Under the pieces are notes generated by a model. It was not told where the DNA came from, ran no database searches, and worked only from the letters and a program-made list of their open reading frames with translations. Positions 21,116 through 34,100 of a stretch of DNA of 64,000 nt are shown here, one piece after another. The DNA comes from Euclidia mi (taxonomy: Eukaryota; Arthropoda; Insecta; Lepidoptera; Erebidae). The translations under genes and the position numbers were made by a program. Position 1 is the stretch's first letter; every line of letters begins with the position of its first letter. The DNA is taken from assembly GCA_944739405.2 (NCBI GenBank), contig OX123193.2, forward strand, positions 8,378,331 through 8,442,330. The letters run 5' to 3'.

Positions 21116-23349
21116 CGACTCCAATTATTCACGCGTATGTAGCGAACTATTGGTCTCCCCACTACATTTTCGCTGCCATCAAGGCACTGGCACAGGTCTG
21201 ATTCATTTATATTTAAATCGTTGCGTTACGAAATGTAAATCATTTATTTCCAAAAATAAAATTGCTTGTTTCTAAAGAAACATTTTCATGTCCAACTTTA
21301 CTGAATATGTCAGAAACTTATTTCTGCGCTTCTAAGCTATTTTCAGTTAATGTACTTATCAAACATATGAAAGCAATTATAACTTTTGATTGTACATCTT
21401 ATCGTTTAAAGTTTTCTTTCTTCGTAATTATAGATGCGTAATTTTGGCTTTTATCATTCGCAACTTTCGTATTTGAATGTACTTTAAATATACCGTCTGA
21501 ACTTTTGTGTATTAGTATTTATACTTTTACTTAATATTTTATATTTTTATTCTTCATAATTATTATAAAGTAATTATTTTTAGATTTTATATTATGCTGG
21601 TACTATAAGGGAGGGATTTGTTTCTGTGTTTGTTATTAACCGATAAACTACAAAATTCTTAAAAAAAAGATATGAGAGAAATTTAGGATGTTTTCAGAAG
21701 TTTATTTTCTTTACATAGTCCTAAGAGGCAAGCAGATGATGGACCATTCGGAATTTACTAGATGGATACACCATCAACTGAAGAATTTATCTAGTACCAT
21801 AAAGATGTAACATTTCTAAGATATTTCTAAAGAGCAACTATATAAAGTCGGGTAGCTACAGAACACCCAAACACGACCACGCTACAAGCCAACCTGACCA
21901 CTACAAAAAAGGGACAATGGAGCAGATGCTACGAACACAATTAATTTCATACATCTCTATCTAAGGAAGCCATTATTAAGATTTGACGTGTTATAAATTT
22001 TTGTGAAACACCGCCATGTGGCAAGTTTTGTTCAAACGTTTTAATAGTAAGATGATTGAGATAGATAGCAGTTCATAATCAAACGTTTGAATGTTTTTGT
22101 AGGTGTTGCCAGGTTTTAGTGATCTCTGTATCAAATTTGATTATTAGTTAATTTATAAATATACCTTAGTCAATTCAAAACACGTTTGTAAGCATACTAG
22201 AATTTTTTAAAAGGTTGGTCTTATAAACACTATAATATTGGACATATTTGCCAAACTGCCCATAAACAGATTAACAAATTCCCGATAATACTTAATTTAT
22301 TTTTGCCTGCCTACATTATCACAATACCTTCGGTATCCGATATTTTATCCAATACTAAAACGTCATTAATGATTTAAGCTATAAACAAAATTGAGACGAC
22401 AGATGGTACAATATACCCTACTTCTATTGTATACTGCCCCTATTCAAATTCTAGGGTCAAATTTATAACCATATAGGTATCTCTTATTGCTAGTCAATAA
22501 GATTGATTTTGCAACGGTTTCTACATAAAAATACAACAATGGAACGATTTGTGCATTTACTTGTGCAAAATTATGAAATTCACAATAAAAGTATATTGAA
22601 TTAATACTGCTTAATTCAAATACAATGTGGTGTATACTATGGAGTGATTTTGAAAGACTTCTTCAATTGAATAATTATTCAAACAGTATTATATTAACGA
22701 AACAAAGTGAAGTACAACTATTGTTGGAATATTTTTATTATGCAATTCCAAATGCATAATTAAAATACTATACTATTCCAATTAGGCTTTAGACAGATGG
22801 ACTACATTTCAACAGCAATTTGACTACGAATTTGTAGTTTCAATGCAGTTAGTACGACTATAATACAGTTCCAGCTAACTTTCAGTCAGCATGTAATGAT
22901 AGAACTGCACGCAGATTGCAATCGGAAGAAACTATGGGTTTGTATTTTTATTGCAGACTTATGTATGTATGATGCATTTCAGCTACACTCTGACTAAGAA
23001 TGTGCGGTTAGCGTGCAGCTTAAATGCAGGTCATCTGCTTGGAAACTTATTAAACTTTTCACGCTGCTCATGTTTTGAAAGTTTTATTCATCTTTCTATG
23101 ATAAAGCTACCATTTCTGCATTGAGTTGAAGTATTTAGGGTAACAATCAGTTGTATGGATACGTTTTCCTTGGCATTATAAAGCTTTTCTTTATTTTAGT
23201 TTTTCTTAACTCCGTCTTTATCCGTATGGGTCCACACAAACTTTCGCGTTTATAATGTTGATACTATGTATAACTATAATAGGCTTAGGTATATTTCTTT
23301 ACGTGAAAAACCAAGCACATAAACATGAAATTCGCATCAATAGTTCAAG
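21116..23349. other. non-coding stretch
   Basis: No supported gene. The segment 22,780-23,040 has several TGCAG and CTGCA words and may be an unrecognised old repeat. Confidence 0.35.
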
Positions 23350-23398
23350 TTTACATTACATTAACAAATCAAGCGTTGATTTGTTAATGTAATGTAAA
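23350..23398. repeat. perfect 49-bp palindrome (23-bp arms, 3-nt loop)
   Basis: TTTACATTACATTAACAAAT plus CAA (23,350-23,372) is followed by GCG and its exact reverse complement (23,376-23,398). There are no mismatches. The loop is too short for a canonical miRNA precursor. Likely a template-switch event or a minimal foldback. Confidence 0.9.
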
Positions 23399-24660
23399 TT
23401 TAGATCAAAATTCTAAATATCGAAAGAAATTTCGATTTTTGAAAAGGCTAAATAAAGAATAAAAGCAGAAAAGAAAAAGGTTCAGGTTCTTTCATCGCAG
23501 CTAGTGCTTATCTAAGTACACACTCTAGGTGCTTTTATATCACACAATAGTCTTCACAAGACCTTGAACTGTTTTCACCCGACGAACAAAACATAAACTC
23601 TCTCACTTTTCAGCGAACAAAAAATTCGTATTATGTTCTGGTGCTGAACATTATTATTTTAGGAACATGGCGCCAAACATATGTTGCTAAACAAGCTGGT
23701 AACGTTTCAATAGTGCCGTGTTTACGACCGTAGTAAAAAAAGTTGGAAGCTTCCAGTCTGGGAGAGCTTTGGGTTCCGTAGAAGATAATATGCTGCACAA
23801 TATGTTGGATATTATAACAGTAAAATACAGGCTTGACGGAGTTTACGAGTTACTTGGTAATATAAGACGTACAGACGCAACGCGAAGTAGAAATATATTC
23901 ACACTTGTAAATTTTGCACCGACGGAATAGTGATCATCTCTGCATCGTGTATTGTGAGTTCGTTCCAAACACGGACAATATGTGTGATCCAAAAATTGTC
24001 CATTGTTGAGCACTATCAAGGACAATTTTGTGTGTCCAGTATTTTGTGTGTTCGTTGATTGAATATATATATATATGTAAAATCCGTCGCGACACAAGAG
24101 TTATTTCTACTGAAGGGTATAGTATACTTAATATTTCTTACACCTTGTACTAAGAAATATTCAGTAAAGTATGACCATATTGTCGTATATTTCTTTTTTG
24201 CCACAAGATACGATAAATATATCACTTTGAAAGTAACCCTTTTCACCCTTATATCACGGAACTCCGAAAATGAATAGTAAAATTCGCCCTTCGGACCCAT
24301 AAACTCTGTTTACCATCGCCACTTGTCAGGATGACTGTAAGAAAACAGTTTTGCTACCATTTTATTATCTTTTTTAAGGGCCCCGTTTAAGGGCCTTTAG
24401 CCGAGATTAAAAGTATTGTTAGAAGTTTATATTGTTGTCAGAATTGATTCATTATACAACATATGTTGGGGTAGGCCGATACTTGTTTGTTGATAAAGAA
24501 ACTTTTATATAAAAACTTGTATAGGAAGGCAAGTTAATAAATTGAATTCACTCTACTCCAATGTCCGTTTGTACTATTCAGTTGGGGTTACAACTAGATA
24601 AGGTCTTGATACGGTTACAGATAATAATTATAGGAGCCGCACTGATATTTTTGTGTGTAA
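23399..24660. other. non-coding stretch with weak ORFs
   Basis: Frames at 23,718-23,930 (plus, starts GTG) and 23,843-24,300 overlap on both strands. None has an ATG, splice support or motif that would make it a gene. Confidence 0.3.
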
Positions 24661-24732
24661 ACATGGCGAAATGTGGGTGTAATAGCACACTTCTGCCTAC
24701 CCCTTCGAGGATACAGGCGTGAGTATATCAAT
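24661..24732 (+). mobile_element. SINE family B, 3' fragment
   Basis: It holds ACATGGCGAAATGTGGGTGT, CTGCCTACCCCTTCGAGGAT and ACAGGCGTGAGTATATCAAT. Headless, with a small change in the TAATATTA palindrome (AATAGCACAC). Confidence 0.8.
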
Positions 24733-27433
24733 AACTAAATATGAAAGTAGAGTATGAAATATATCATTACGTCAGTCGTCGTTATGTGGAATAAATACAA
24801 AAAAAAACTGCAACTACCGAAGAGGCCACCATACACGAATAAATTAAATAACTAGCTAGTAACAAAATAATTATGAAAACTCAACAGTTTCATGATGTAC
24901 CTCACAACTTATATTATGCCTCAAACGAAACCGCAAGCTTCGAGTGTTAAAATTTTAACGCCTACATAACACGCATAAAATTAATTTGGTTTTATATTTT
25001 CAGAAACTTCTCAGCCATCAATCCAAGAAGTCTTAAGTAATATAACGTCCCATTGTTTTGTCAATAAGCGTTTCAGAGTCTAAGTATTTATGATAATTCT
25101 AGGCGTACTAGTATAATGGATGAACGCTTCCAAAATACAATGAGTGCTTAAAATTGAAATGCCTAGTAATAGGAGCCTCAGACAGTATATTCATACACAA
25201 ACGGACTGGTTATGTCCAATTGTTTACGGAATTATGGTTGCTAATAAATGAAGATGAAAATCGAAAGAAATTAAAGTGAGAAAGTGCTTTGTGGTTGAAT
25301 GACGTGGCCATATAAATTTTACTGCAGTCATCAACATCAAGTCTAAGAATGATGGTATACTTTCGTTAAAACCTCGTATGGGAAGAAAAACCACAATCTC
25401 AAGTTACAATCCGATAATACAATACTAAAATATTTAAATTCTGCAACGCACAATATTGAATGGTCTGACTTTCTCCCACATATCTATTAAAATATGGACA
25501 AACATTGGTAGCAAAACAGTAGCTTCGGATGAACTCGGTATGCGTGTCACAAAGTACTAACAATAGGAATAAAATCGTTTAATTTATCTCCAAAGCGAAG
25601 GTTCCCGCTGTCAAGCCTCTTTTGTGTGGATCATTGTCTCTACCTCTGCCGCCATTCGTAAAATCTCTAGGTATTTTAAATTTTATATCGTAAAACGAGA
25701 TATTTATAGGAACTTTCAATTTTTTAACATCCATTTCAAAATTCAATGAGAATAAATGTCAATATGAATAGCATTGTAAATAATGCATGACTAAATTTTC
25801 CAGCCAATTTGTTGTGTTTAAAATATAACTTCTTTATGGTTATTTGAATACGAAGAAATTCTTCAACACCTAAAAACTTTGATGTAAATTATTACTGACA
25901 GCAACTTTGTAATCCTCTAATGAACTGTTATTATCACGAAAGACGTCTCAAGACTCCTTAAACATTAAACACTTTGTTGTTATTTGTTACTTTATCTGAG
26001 ACTATATTAGCACACCTTGACGTCATATTATATACCTACGCCAAATTCACAAGAACTGTTCACACCTATGTGAACAATTATAATGAGATGGAGCAAAATG
26101 TACCGTTTTTTGCTCTCATTAAAGTAACTGCATTAAAATTTCTAGCAAAAACATCTTTCTCCATTATTGCCTTATGCTCCACCGCACAATATTATAACAA
26201 AACCTGACGTGTATCATATTTAAATAGATCATCAACACTTCCAAACCTTTTTTTATCTAGATACCATCGATTCACTAATTTGAAACTCCATCAATCATGG
26301 CGGTAAGAAACTCAATCTATACCATACGGTTGGTGTGGGATTTTACCTGAGCAAGCAAAAAAGGTGACAATAACTGCCACGCTAGTAAACTAGTGAGACA
26401 TCTCAATTTATTGGCTTACAACCTTCGGTTTAAGGAAACCGATTTGTTGTAGTTGGAACTGGACAAAAGTTTTCGGAATTGTTAATCTTGTGAACCTTTT
26501 GAAGACGCCGGTTGAGAGAAATTTTGAACATATTTCGCTACATTATCTATTGTGATATAAAATAGATATAAAATTTGTTGACATCTGGAAATACAATACG
26601 GAATAATAAATGCGGGTGTCTTGGAAAATTAAAAAAAAATGGATCGCATGATTTTATATTTAGTAAATCATGCGATACATTTGAAAAAAAGGAAAAATAT
26701 TATACAAATTACACACAACATAAATGGCATTTTTCACTGGATGTCTCTGGTCGTTTATTTATTATAATTGGTTACAGTCAATTTATATCCTCAAACAGCG
26801 CTACTTATTTGCATATTGAAATGTCTATTTTGGTAAATATTATTTGGTGTGTTCAAATTTCCGATGTTTAGTCACGGCTCATTGACATCCACTCCACCGT
26901 TCCCAAATTCTTGCATATAAAATGATCTATAATTCACTTTATCAGTAATCTAGAAGCCGTCAAATAGTCTTGACAACTTATTCTAACGGCTTGTAGTGTG
27001 AACAGTATAAAGATAAATTATTTGTTGGTGACCGAAAACTTCATCGCTTAAAACCCTTGTGACTTCTTAGAAATTATATAGATTGGTATCAGTTTTTTCG
27101 CTTTGTGTTTCCGTACCGCTAACGAAGGTACCTGTTTATTTTTTTGTGACATCCTTTGGAACGTTGGGTGCTGCGTGAGGGACAGTTTTATCGATGACCA
27201 CCGTATGTTGTTTCGTTTTGTTACAGTTTATTTTTTTATTGGCCATGTGTGGACTTTTAGATTCGATACTTATAAATATACCGACGTTAGAAGATGAGTT
27301 TGATAATACCTGGAAACTGGAAAATAGTCGCTTATGGATGATATTCTTACATAATCACGATTATGGTCTTATCTACTACACTACAGTTTTGGACGGCGGG
27401 TAAGAAAATAATAATCTCGTATTTTTTAAATAT
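24733..27433. other. non-coding stretch
   Basis: No supported gene. Open frames at 25,974-26,207, 26,575-26,871 and 27,103-27,403 have AT-rich, low-complexity codon content. One short perfect hairpin is listed separately. Confidence 0.35.
26643..26676. repeat. perfect 12-bp inverted repeat
   Basis: ATCGCATGATTT (26,643-26,654) and AAATCATGCGAT (26,665-26,676) flank a ten-base AT loop. ATGCGAT/ATCGCAT repeats suit a dyad binding site or a small hairpin. Confidence 0.7.
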
Positions 27434-27693
27434 TTTTATTATTTATAGACTCACGCCTGTATCCCCGAAGGGGTAGGCAGAGGTGTAATAATACACCCAC
27501 ATTTCGCCATGAATTTTTAGGTCCCACGTAATAGGGGGCGAGCCTATTGCCGTACCGGGCACATTACCAGACTCCGTGCTGCTACTGAAAATCACCTAAC
27601 GGAAAAACCCAATAACACTTTGCCCGATCCGGGAATCGAACCCGAGACCTCCCAATTCCAAGCGTTCATTTATGCCGTGAGACCAAAGAGGCA
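27434..27693 (-). mobile_element. SINE family B, full-length (head type 2)
   Basis: The minus strand starts GCCTCTTTGGTCTCACGGCA, then box B GGTTCGATTCCC. Body and 3' end match the copy at 12,440-12,707 (GGAGTCTGGTAATGTGCCCG; GGATACAGGCGTGAGTCTAT). TTTTTTAA occurs on both sides (about 27,422 and 27,695) and may be the target duplication. The head differs clearly from that of the 12,440 copy while the body is shared. Confidence 0.9.
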
Positions 27694-30600
27694 GTTTTTT
27701 AATGTCTATGCAGCCAAAAAGTACCATTTGTCAAAACAAAACTAGCGAATAATCTTAATAATTTTATACACTTATTATTCTGCTCAAATACAAGAATAAT
27801 ATTTCAACAACTAATTTTATCAAAACTAGAATATCCGATGGCTCAGAAATAAAAAGCTTAAGCCACCCCGACGCTAGCTTGTATCCAAATATTACCTTTA
27901 TCAGCTGGTCATGGTCAAAATAGTCCCTTAGATAATAAATGCTATCTACTATAATCCGTCGACCGTTACAACACATATGTCGCGAGTTAACACTCTTTTG
28001 TAGTCCATATCAAAATTAAGATAATTTCGAATGTCCGCTCAATTTTTCCCTTCCATTTTGGACCTTGTGGCCAACTGACGGTTTTTTAAAGTGGGCACTG
28101 AATAGTTCGGCGGCCCCATAAAAGCGACCCGGTAATGAGCTCAAAAATTGGTAATGACTAAATAAAGCTGGTCACGATTGAGCCCTGTTTCATTTTGAAT
28201 TATGATTTCATATCCTTTGCCTGTTTTATGATTCGGAACGTGAAATAATTGTTGATTTTGGTCAAATGTAAATAACTGTATTGATTCGGGTAGGTAATCA
28301 AGTTTCATATTACCTATATGAATTTTATTTTATCAGTGTTTTGCTTGATGTAATGAGTTCGTTAATTGCAGTTATTTAATAATTTTACATAAAATTTATC
28401 ACGTGATATATATAATAGATCTTGTCGCGGTCAATTAATTGGCAATTATGAGTTGATTGTTAATTCGTTGTTAACCTTATCATTAATTTTCGTGGTTTTA
28501 TTGGAAACATCTCATAATTAAAAAAAATACATATTATACGCAATACAAAGTAATTTTGATCGATAATAACTATAGGATAGGTAACGCTAGGAGGACGAGG
28601 AAGAACGTAAACCGTTAAATAGAAACGCAACGAGATTTGAAATAACGGATACTAAAATCTCAAATTTGTATGCTATTGTAATTGAGTGCCTAAGTAGTGA
28701 CGACAAACTAAAAAAATATCCATAGTTTGTTGCTGCTTTTTATTTTGTTTCTCAATTTTTTGTTATTTTAGTGAACACAGTTCACCGTATAATCTGTTAA
28801 CAGAATTCGTAAATCTTACACTACCTATGCTTTATAAGAAGATCAAAGAATTTATAACACGAGCTCCAGGGTACCATCAAAAAATCCTCGCAAAGCCTGT
28901 GTTTACTTATTCTCTTTCAGAATAAATGGTTGTATAGAAAACAGAGAACATTTCCAGCTTTACATTGTTAATGTGTACCGTCATGGTCACAGCTGACATA
29001 TGTCATAACACCCTCGTATTCAGAAATGTTTGTTTCCTCAACGTGTTTTGAATTAGTATTTTGTAATTCGTTGAAACTCGAGATGGTGGGGAGACTTTTG
29101 GCCTATTGATATATTTAGAGCGTCTTGAGATCACGATCTTATGGACTTGCTACGGACAATTTTAGGAGTTTATACGCCATGACATAGGTAACACTTTTCA
29201 AGTAATTAGTTATTGTATTTAAGAATAAATTAATATGGTTCATTGTTTTTGCAGATTTACTACTAGTATTGATACTGAAATTTTAGACTGCGTGTTATTC
29301 TCTTCAATAAATAAGTCATTTATTTAGGAGTACACCTCTGTTATAAATACTATTGATATTAAACTATTGTATGTAGCTTTAAAATGGCATTTAATATGTT
29401 TTGTTCCAATGAATAGGCGTATGTGTTACCATTTTCTGTAATCAAAAATCCTCCCTCATTTTAAGCTTGCCTCGTGTTGTTCTCTCATTGAATTTCATTT
29501 GTCTAATTGAGCAGCCAAATATTTGCTTTTGTGCCGTTAGTTTTGTCCTCGTTTTGTCAATATGTTACTATAAAGGACACAGTATCGACGTTGTTTCCAA
29601 TATTGTATTCTAGTACATTGATCTAAAGTTCTATTTCGATAGCAGTGTTATCCAATAAAATTGATGTAGGTAACACAACTTCAATTGTAGCTGATCAATA
29701 CAGGCTTAATATTGTTGCCTAATTCCGTTGTCACTGTGTTGTTAGTAATCACCGTGTGCTCAGCTAATTGCTGGTGCCTAAGTTTGGCTTTTGGATTTAT
29801 TTTGTTCAGTTTCGTTGGTCATTAACGAAATTGGGTTTTTAGATTGTTCTAGGTAATTCGATTGCAATTCTGTCTAGAATTCAGAATGAAATTATCCAAT
29901 AAGAAATACTATTTGTTCAATACATTGTCTTTAATTTTATTTTTGTAAAAGCTTATGATCTAATTATTGTATGATGATGACTTCAAAACTAAAATTTACG
30001 TTTAAGTTATCAATATCTTTGATTACTAAAATTCATAGTATGTAGATTTTACAGAATTTACCATAAGACTGATTAATATGGTCATGCAATTTATTTATCA
30101 CATATGTATACAAAAGGGTTAATCTGTATCCAATACGTTAATGATTAATCCCATACCTAAAGTCCATTAGTATCAATCTCGAAGTATTCAGTAAATCACA
30201 ATTGATACCGATTTAATTGTTTCAACAAATACTTTAATGGAATTTGCCTCAGCAAATAAATTTATACCCTTCCATGTTTCAAGAGTTGTAAAATTTTATG
30301 GGTCTGTTTTATGTTTGACATGGTGTCTGAGAGTTTACTAGTGTTTTTATGTGATCGAACTGCCCGGTGCGTTACCGTGTCTTTGTGAAGAAACACCGAA
30401 AAGTGCAAAGGTACTGCTAGAAGAGATTGGAAGGATATTGACTGCCGTATATGGTGAATTTTCGATTTACAATAATAACAAGTTTATAATTCGGGGTTGC
30501 TCGTATTTCTTTCGATATGTTAAGTAGAATTTCAAGAATATTAAGTATCTAATATATTTTTAACTGTATGCATCAATGCTTGTTCTAGAACTACATACTT

Positions 30601-30924
30601 CAAAAAAGTAATCAGTAAAGTAATAACTACGTACGTTTTCGACACAATAATACTTAGTTTCCAATGATTTGAGAATTAAGATAGTATTTCAATGTTTTTC
30701 ATAGAAAACTGTATTATGATTTTGGTCTCAACTCTCAACAATACATTTATCAGTTTATAGTAAATACCTGCCTTTGTTTAAAGGCTATAATACTAAATAT
30801 GTGCTACCATTTGAGTGCATCCCGTTTTTAAATGAAACACTCTTACAGTAGTTTAGGTTCTATCTAGAAAATACAATATTGTACTCATATAAATCACATT
30901 ATTGTAGAAAAGCTAATATTCAGC
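27694..30924. other. non-coding stretch with one GC-richer island
   Basis: No supported gene or transposon. A GC-richer island at about 28,060-28,190 (GGCCAACTGACGG, TTCGGCGGCCCCATAAAAGC, GACCCGGTAATGAG) looks like conserved non-coding DNA and may be regulatory. Nothing else stands out. Confidence 0.35.
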
Positions 30925-30992
30925 CAAATCCGGTTAGACTAGTAAGCGGACCCCAGGTTGAAACTGGGATAACGCTAGGAGGATGATGATAT
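30925..30992 (+). mobile_element. RTE-like retrotransposon 3' stub
   Basis: It reads AAATCCGGTTAGACTAGTAA, GCGGACCCCAGG, AACTGGGATAACGCTAGGAG and GATGATGATA. Same family as the stubs at 11,855 and 43,735. Confidence 0.65.
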
Positions 30993-32501
30993 AAATAACA
31001 TTATTCTCGAGTTGATTGAATCTTGACCCAAACATAGGTAGGTATGTGAAAATAATTGATATTGCCAGAATACGGCTTTACGGCTTATCTTATAATAAGT
31101 AGCTGGAATTAGTAATAAATGTCTACTGGTTAAGTTTATGTTCATATTTGATTGCCATCAAATGTTCGCATTAAACAGAGCCACCAGTTTTTCCATTTGC
31201 TACTTTCGTTTTATTCAGAATGTTATTTAGATTGGAATGATGTTGAACATCATTCTTGGTAGCTGTTTAATTACGATATGATTTTTTATAGATGTTTATC
31301 CATTTGCTAAATATTTTAGTAATCTTCATTCCAGTGTGAGTAGATTTTAACCTTCCGTATGCTTAAGAGCAGATCTGCACGAGACACAATAGATTTATAA
31401 TTATGTCTGGTAACCCAGCATACGAGAGGTTAACACTTCCTTTTTCTTTCTGTTACGTAAGATGTAGTGGAACGTCTTTCAACTTTATTGATCTGTTTCA
31501 CCGCTGTACGTTATTCGTCCATGTTCCATGTTCATCCTATAGCATTATGTGAAATTACCGAAATGAAATAAAAATAAAGTGCCATAGCTATCTGGTCCAT
31601 AAAATTCAAAACATCTAATACAGCAGCATCCCTGTCATCAACGGCAATCCTCCTCCATATTTATCACCACATTACAAGATGTCTAAAACCTTCCAACATG
31701 CTTTACCTTCCATAAATCTAACATAGACGAACAGTTTCATAATAAATATCCAATCTAACACCGTCTTCCTGCCCACGCACATTATTCACTGGGAATTATT
31801 CGTATATATTAAATAAACATATCATGACGGACGTTTACAACGTATGACCACAACGCGAATATATTTAGACATACTTCTAGCATGACGCTAATTAGACGGC
31901 TTTTAAGCAAAATTTTAGTAGTCATTTTGTCCTTGCTAGATCCTTTTTCTAAAAACAAGATGAGAAAAAAATCAAACTGCAAACAGATTGCAAATAAAAC
32001 TAAGTATAAACAAAAATGCGGACTCACTTAAAAAGTACTTCAGCATAAAGTTTTATTGCCTTCAGTGAGAAAGAGAAATAAAGAATAAACCATATCCCAC
32101 CAAAGCTTAATGTCGACGATAAACAGGTACAAAAGTAGTAAATTTTGCAATATCTAAAGCAAATATGCACTTACAGTTTGATTAAACATCATAAAACAGC
32201 CAATGCCACGGAGTGGGTGTTAAATCTGTCTTATTCTTAAGCTTGGACGAACATGTATAAAGATAAAAAGCAAGATTTTATGATATGGGAAGTTGGTACA
32301 TTGTTCATCTTGGGTGGTCATACAACAGGCTTAACGTGATTTTTTGGTCTAATAAACATTTGATGTGTGTTTTGCCAGCTGTTTCTCTTAATGTTTATTT
32401 CCTAATCGTAGAAAGAATAAGATCTTCACGTTACGACTTTAGCAATGCTTCATTGTATGTGGACATATAAATATTTAATCTCTTATAAAAATCTAGAAGA
32501 A
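30993..32501. other. non-coding stretch
   Basis: No supported gene; the frames at 31,809-32,027 and 32,285-32,470 lack any coding signature. Confidence 0.4.
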
Positions 32502-32600
32502 CTAGCAGTCACCCGCGGCGTTGCTGTCTTAAACGTTGAACTTGTATTTGAAAGGAAGGGTGGAAAATTAATCAATAATACTTCATCAGTGAATGTTTAT
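32502..32600 (-). mobile_element. Helitron-like 3' end
   Basis: On the minus strand it ends ACGCCGCGGGTGACTGCTAG followed by T. This GC-rich CTAG terminus resembles the other Helitron ends in the window. The 5' boundary was not found. Confidence 0.45.
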
Positions 32601-32764
32601 GTTACGTAAGGATCCCATTGTCCAAATTTATTTTTAGCTGCGGTAGTTTAGGATCTGCCATGGTCTGTCAGTCAGGACAAGTAATCTATACATATAAATA
32701 AAATTGGAGTGTCTGTTTGTAATATTAAAATAACCGCTTTTTACTAAATGCATATTGATGTATA

Positions 32765-33350
32765 TGATACGGTAAATCTGATTAATTGAAAATTATTAAT
32801 ATTTTTACAAAATTATTAATAATAACCACATGTTTTGGTAAATGTGAATAAACGATCGAAATTTATTACTTTTAGTAGTAATTATTAATAATTCACGACA
32901 CATATTGGTAAAAGTTATAAAATAAATAAAAACCCAATGTTTTTTGACCTGCAGGTATTTATTTAGGGACACACTGAAGTGCGTTACGCAAAATACTTTA
33001 TTCGTTCACTAAAATACTAATTGCACACCAAATAATAATATGCCGATCGTTCTACAAAATATCATTTAAAAGTCTCGTCCGCTTAGGAAACTTATCCACT
33101 CAGAAAACTTAATAGGTTATGTTAGGTTCTCTTGTGACCCTGCATCCAAAATAGGAGCCCTGCGAAGCAGGGCTCCGTCAACTCAGCTCATTAAAATTGG
33201 CCATTTATTACATTTATCACTACTAGGGTTAAATTATTAATAAAAACTGACAAATGTGATTAATTTATCACTTTAACCTCGACTTTCGGTAATTATTAAT
33301 AATAATAGATAATAATTAATAATCTTCAATTATTCACTCTTACCGTAACA
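32765..33350. mobile_element. nested non-autonomous DNA transposon (586 bp, TATA target duplication)
   Basis: The terminal inverted repeats begin TGATACGGTAAATCTG (left) and TGTTACGGTAAGAGTG (right, reverse complement) and stay similar for about 35 bp through ATTGAA(A/G)ATTATTAAT. TATA lies on both sides (32,761-32,764 and 33,351-33,354), while the empty site in the 44.2-kb Helitron copy has a single TATA. The interior carries repeated AATTATTAATAAT-like words near both ends, possible transposase sites, and no transposase frame. A 4-bp target duplication fits piggyBac, Chapaev or Sola-like groups; the terminus matches none that I recognise. Confidence 0.75.
33154..33176. repeat. perfect GC-rich hairpin inside the nested transposon
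   Basis: GGAGCCCTGC, GAA, GCAGGGCTCC: ten paired bases with a three-base loop, the most stable hairpin by composition in the window. Confidence 0.85.
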
Positions 33351-33889
33351 TATACACGGTACATATACCGAAATGTCATTTTTTACAATTTTTGTCGGTC
33401 TGTCTGTTTGTTCTCACTAATCTCTGGAACGGCTGTACCGATTTTGACGGGACTTTAACTGGCGTATAGCTGATGTACCAAGGAGTAACTTTGGCTTTAA
33501 ATTAACCAGGTACGCGAAGTAGTTTCCTCAGGACACGTCCTGACGCGGTTTTACCCACGGGTAAAACCGCGGGAAACATCTAGTTTAACATATTGTAATT
33601 ATATAACAATGATTTTAATTGCCCATATCGAAATTTTATTCTTTATGCGATTAATGTATAATTTCGTAATCTAAATAATTTCTAACGTAAATATTGACAC
33701 GAGCTTAATATCGCAACTACACGCGAAAACTGTCATTTAACTATGTGCCAACAACTATTTATTACTAAACTTGACGGCGGTACACGTAATTAAAATCCAT
33801 CAACGTTATACAAACTTAATTACCTATGTAGGTGTACTTATATGTTCCTATATATTATGTAGTTCTCTGAATTAAGTCTCTCAAGTCTC

Positions 33890-34100
33890 CGGCTGTCGCC
33901 AGTCATCGTGTCGACACGATATTTCATCTCGCAGACATCTGTCAAGACGAACAAGATCAACTTTGTCGCCAGCATTGGTATTAATTTCCCTTTGCCCTTC
34001 TTTATTGCTTGTGATTGGATTATTTCCGTAGCAACTTTTCACTTCCCGAGAGCTCTAAAATAAGATTCGTTGCTTGAACGCTTTTATTTTAATCTGGTTG
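33890..34100. promoter_or_regulatory. candidate regulatory island with a 16-bp palindrome
   Basis: It contains the perfect palindrome ATCGTGTCGACACGAT (33,905-33,920), two TGTCGCCAG words about 80 bp apart, GTGATTGGATTA (homeodomain-like) and a GGATTATTTCC stretch. Clustered motifs in a local GC-rich patch suggest an enhancer. Inference only. Confidence 0.3.

Larger units (their letters stand above)
32685..33583 (+). mobile_element. Helitron-like element carrying a nested transposon
   Basis: Between A and T it begins TCTATACATATAAATAAA and ends with a 26-bp hairpin (GCGGTTTTACCC, AC, GGGTAAAACCGC; 33,545-33,570), then GGGAAACAT and CTAG. A hairpin just before CTRR is the Helitron 3' signature. 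A related copy at 44,214-44,456 (minus) lacks 590 internal bases, which identifies a nested insertion here. Confidence 0.8.

Noticed and set aside
23718..23930. 70-codon plus frame
   Set aside because: Starts at GTG, lacks splice or promoter signals. Its texture is fairly protein-like, but the evidence is too thin to call.
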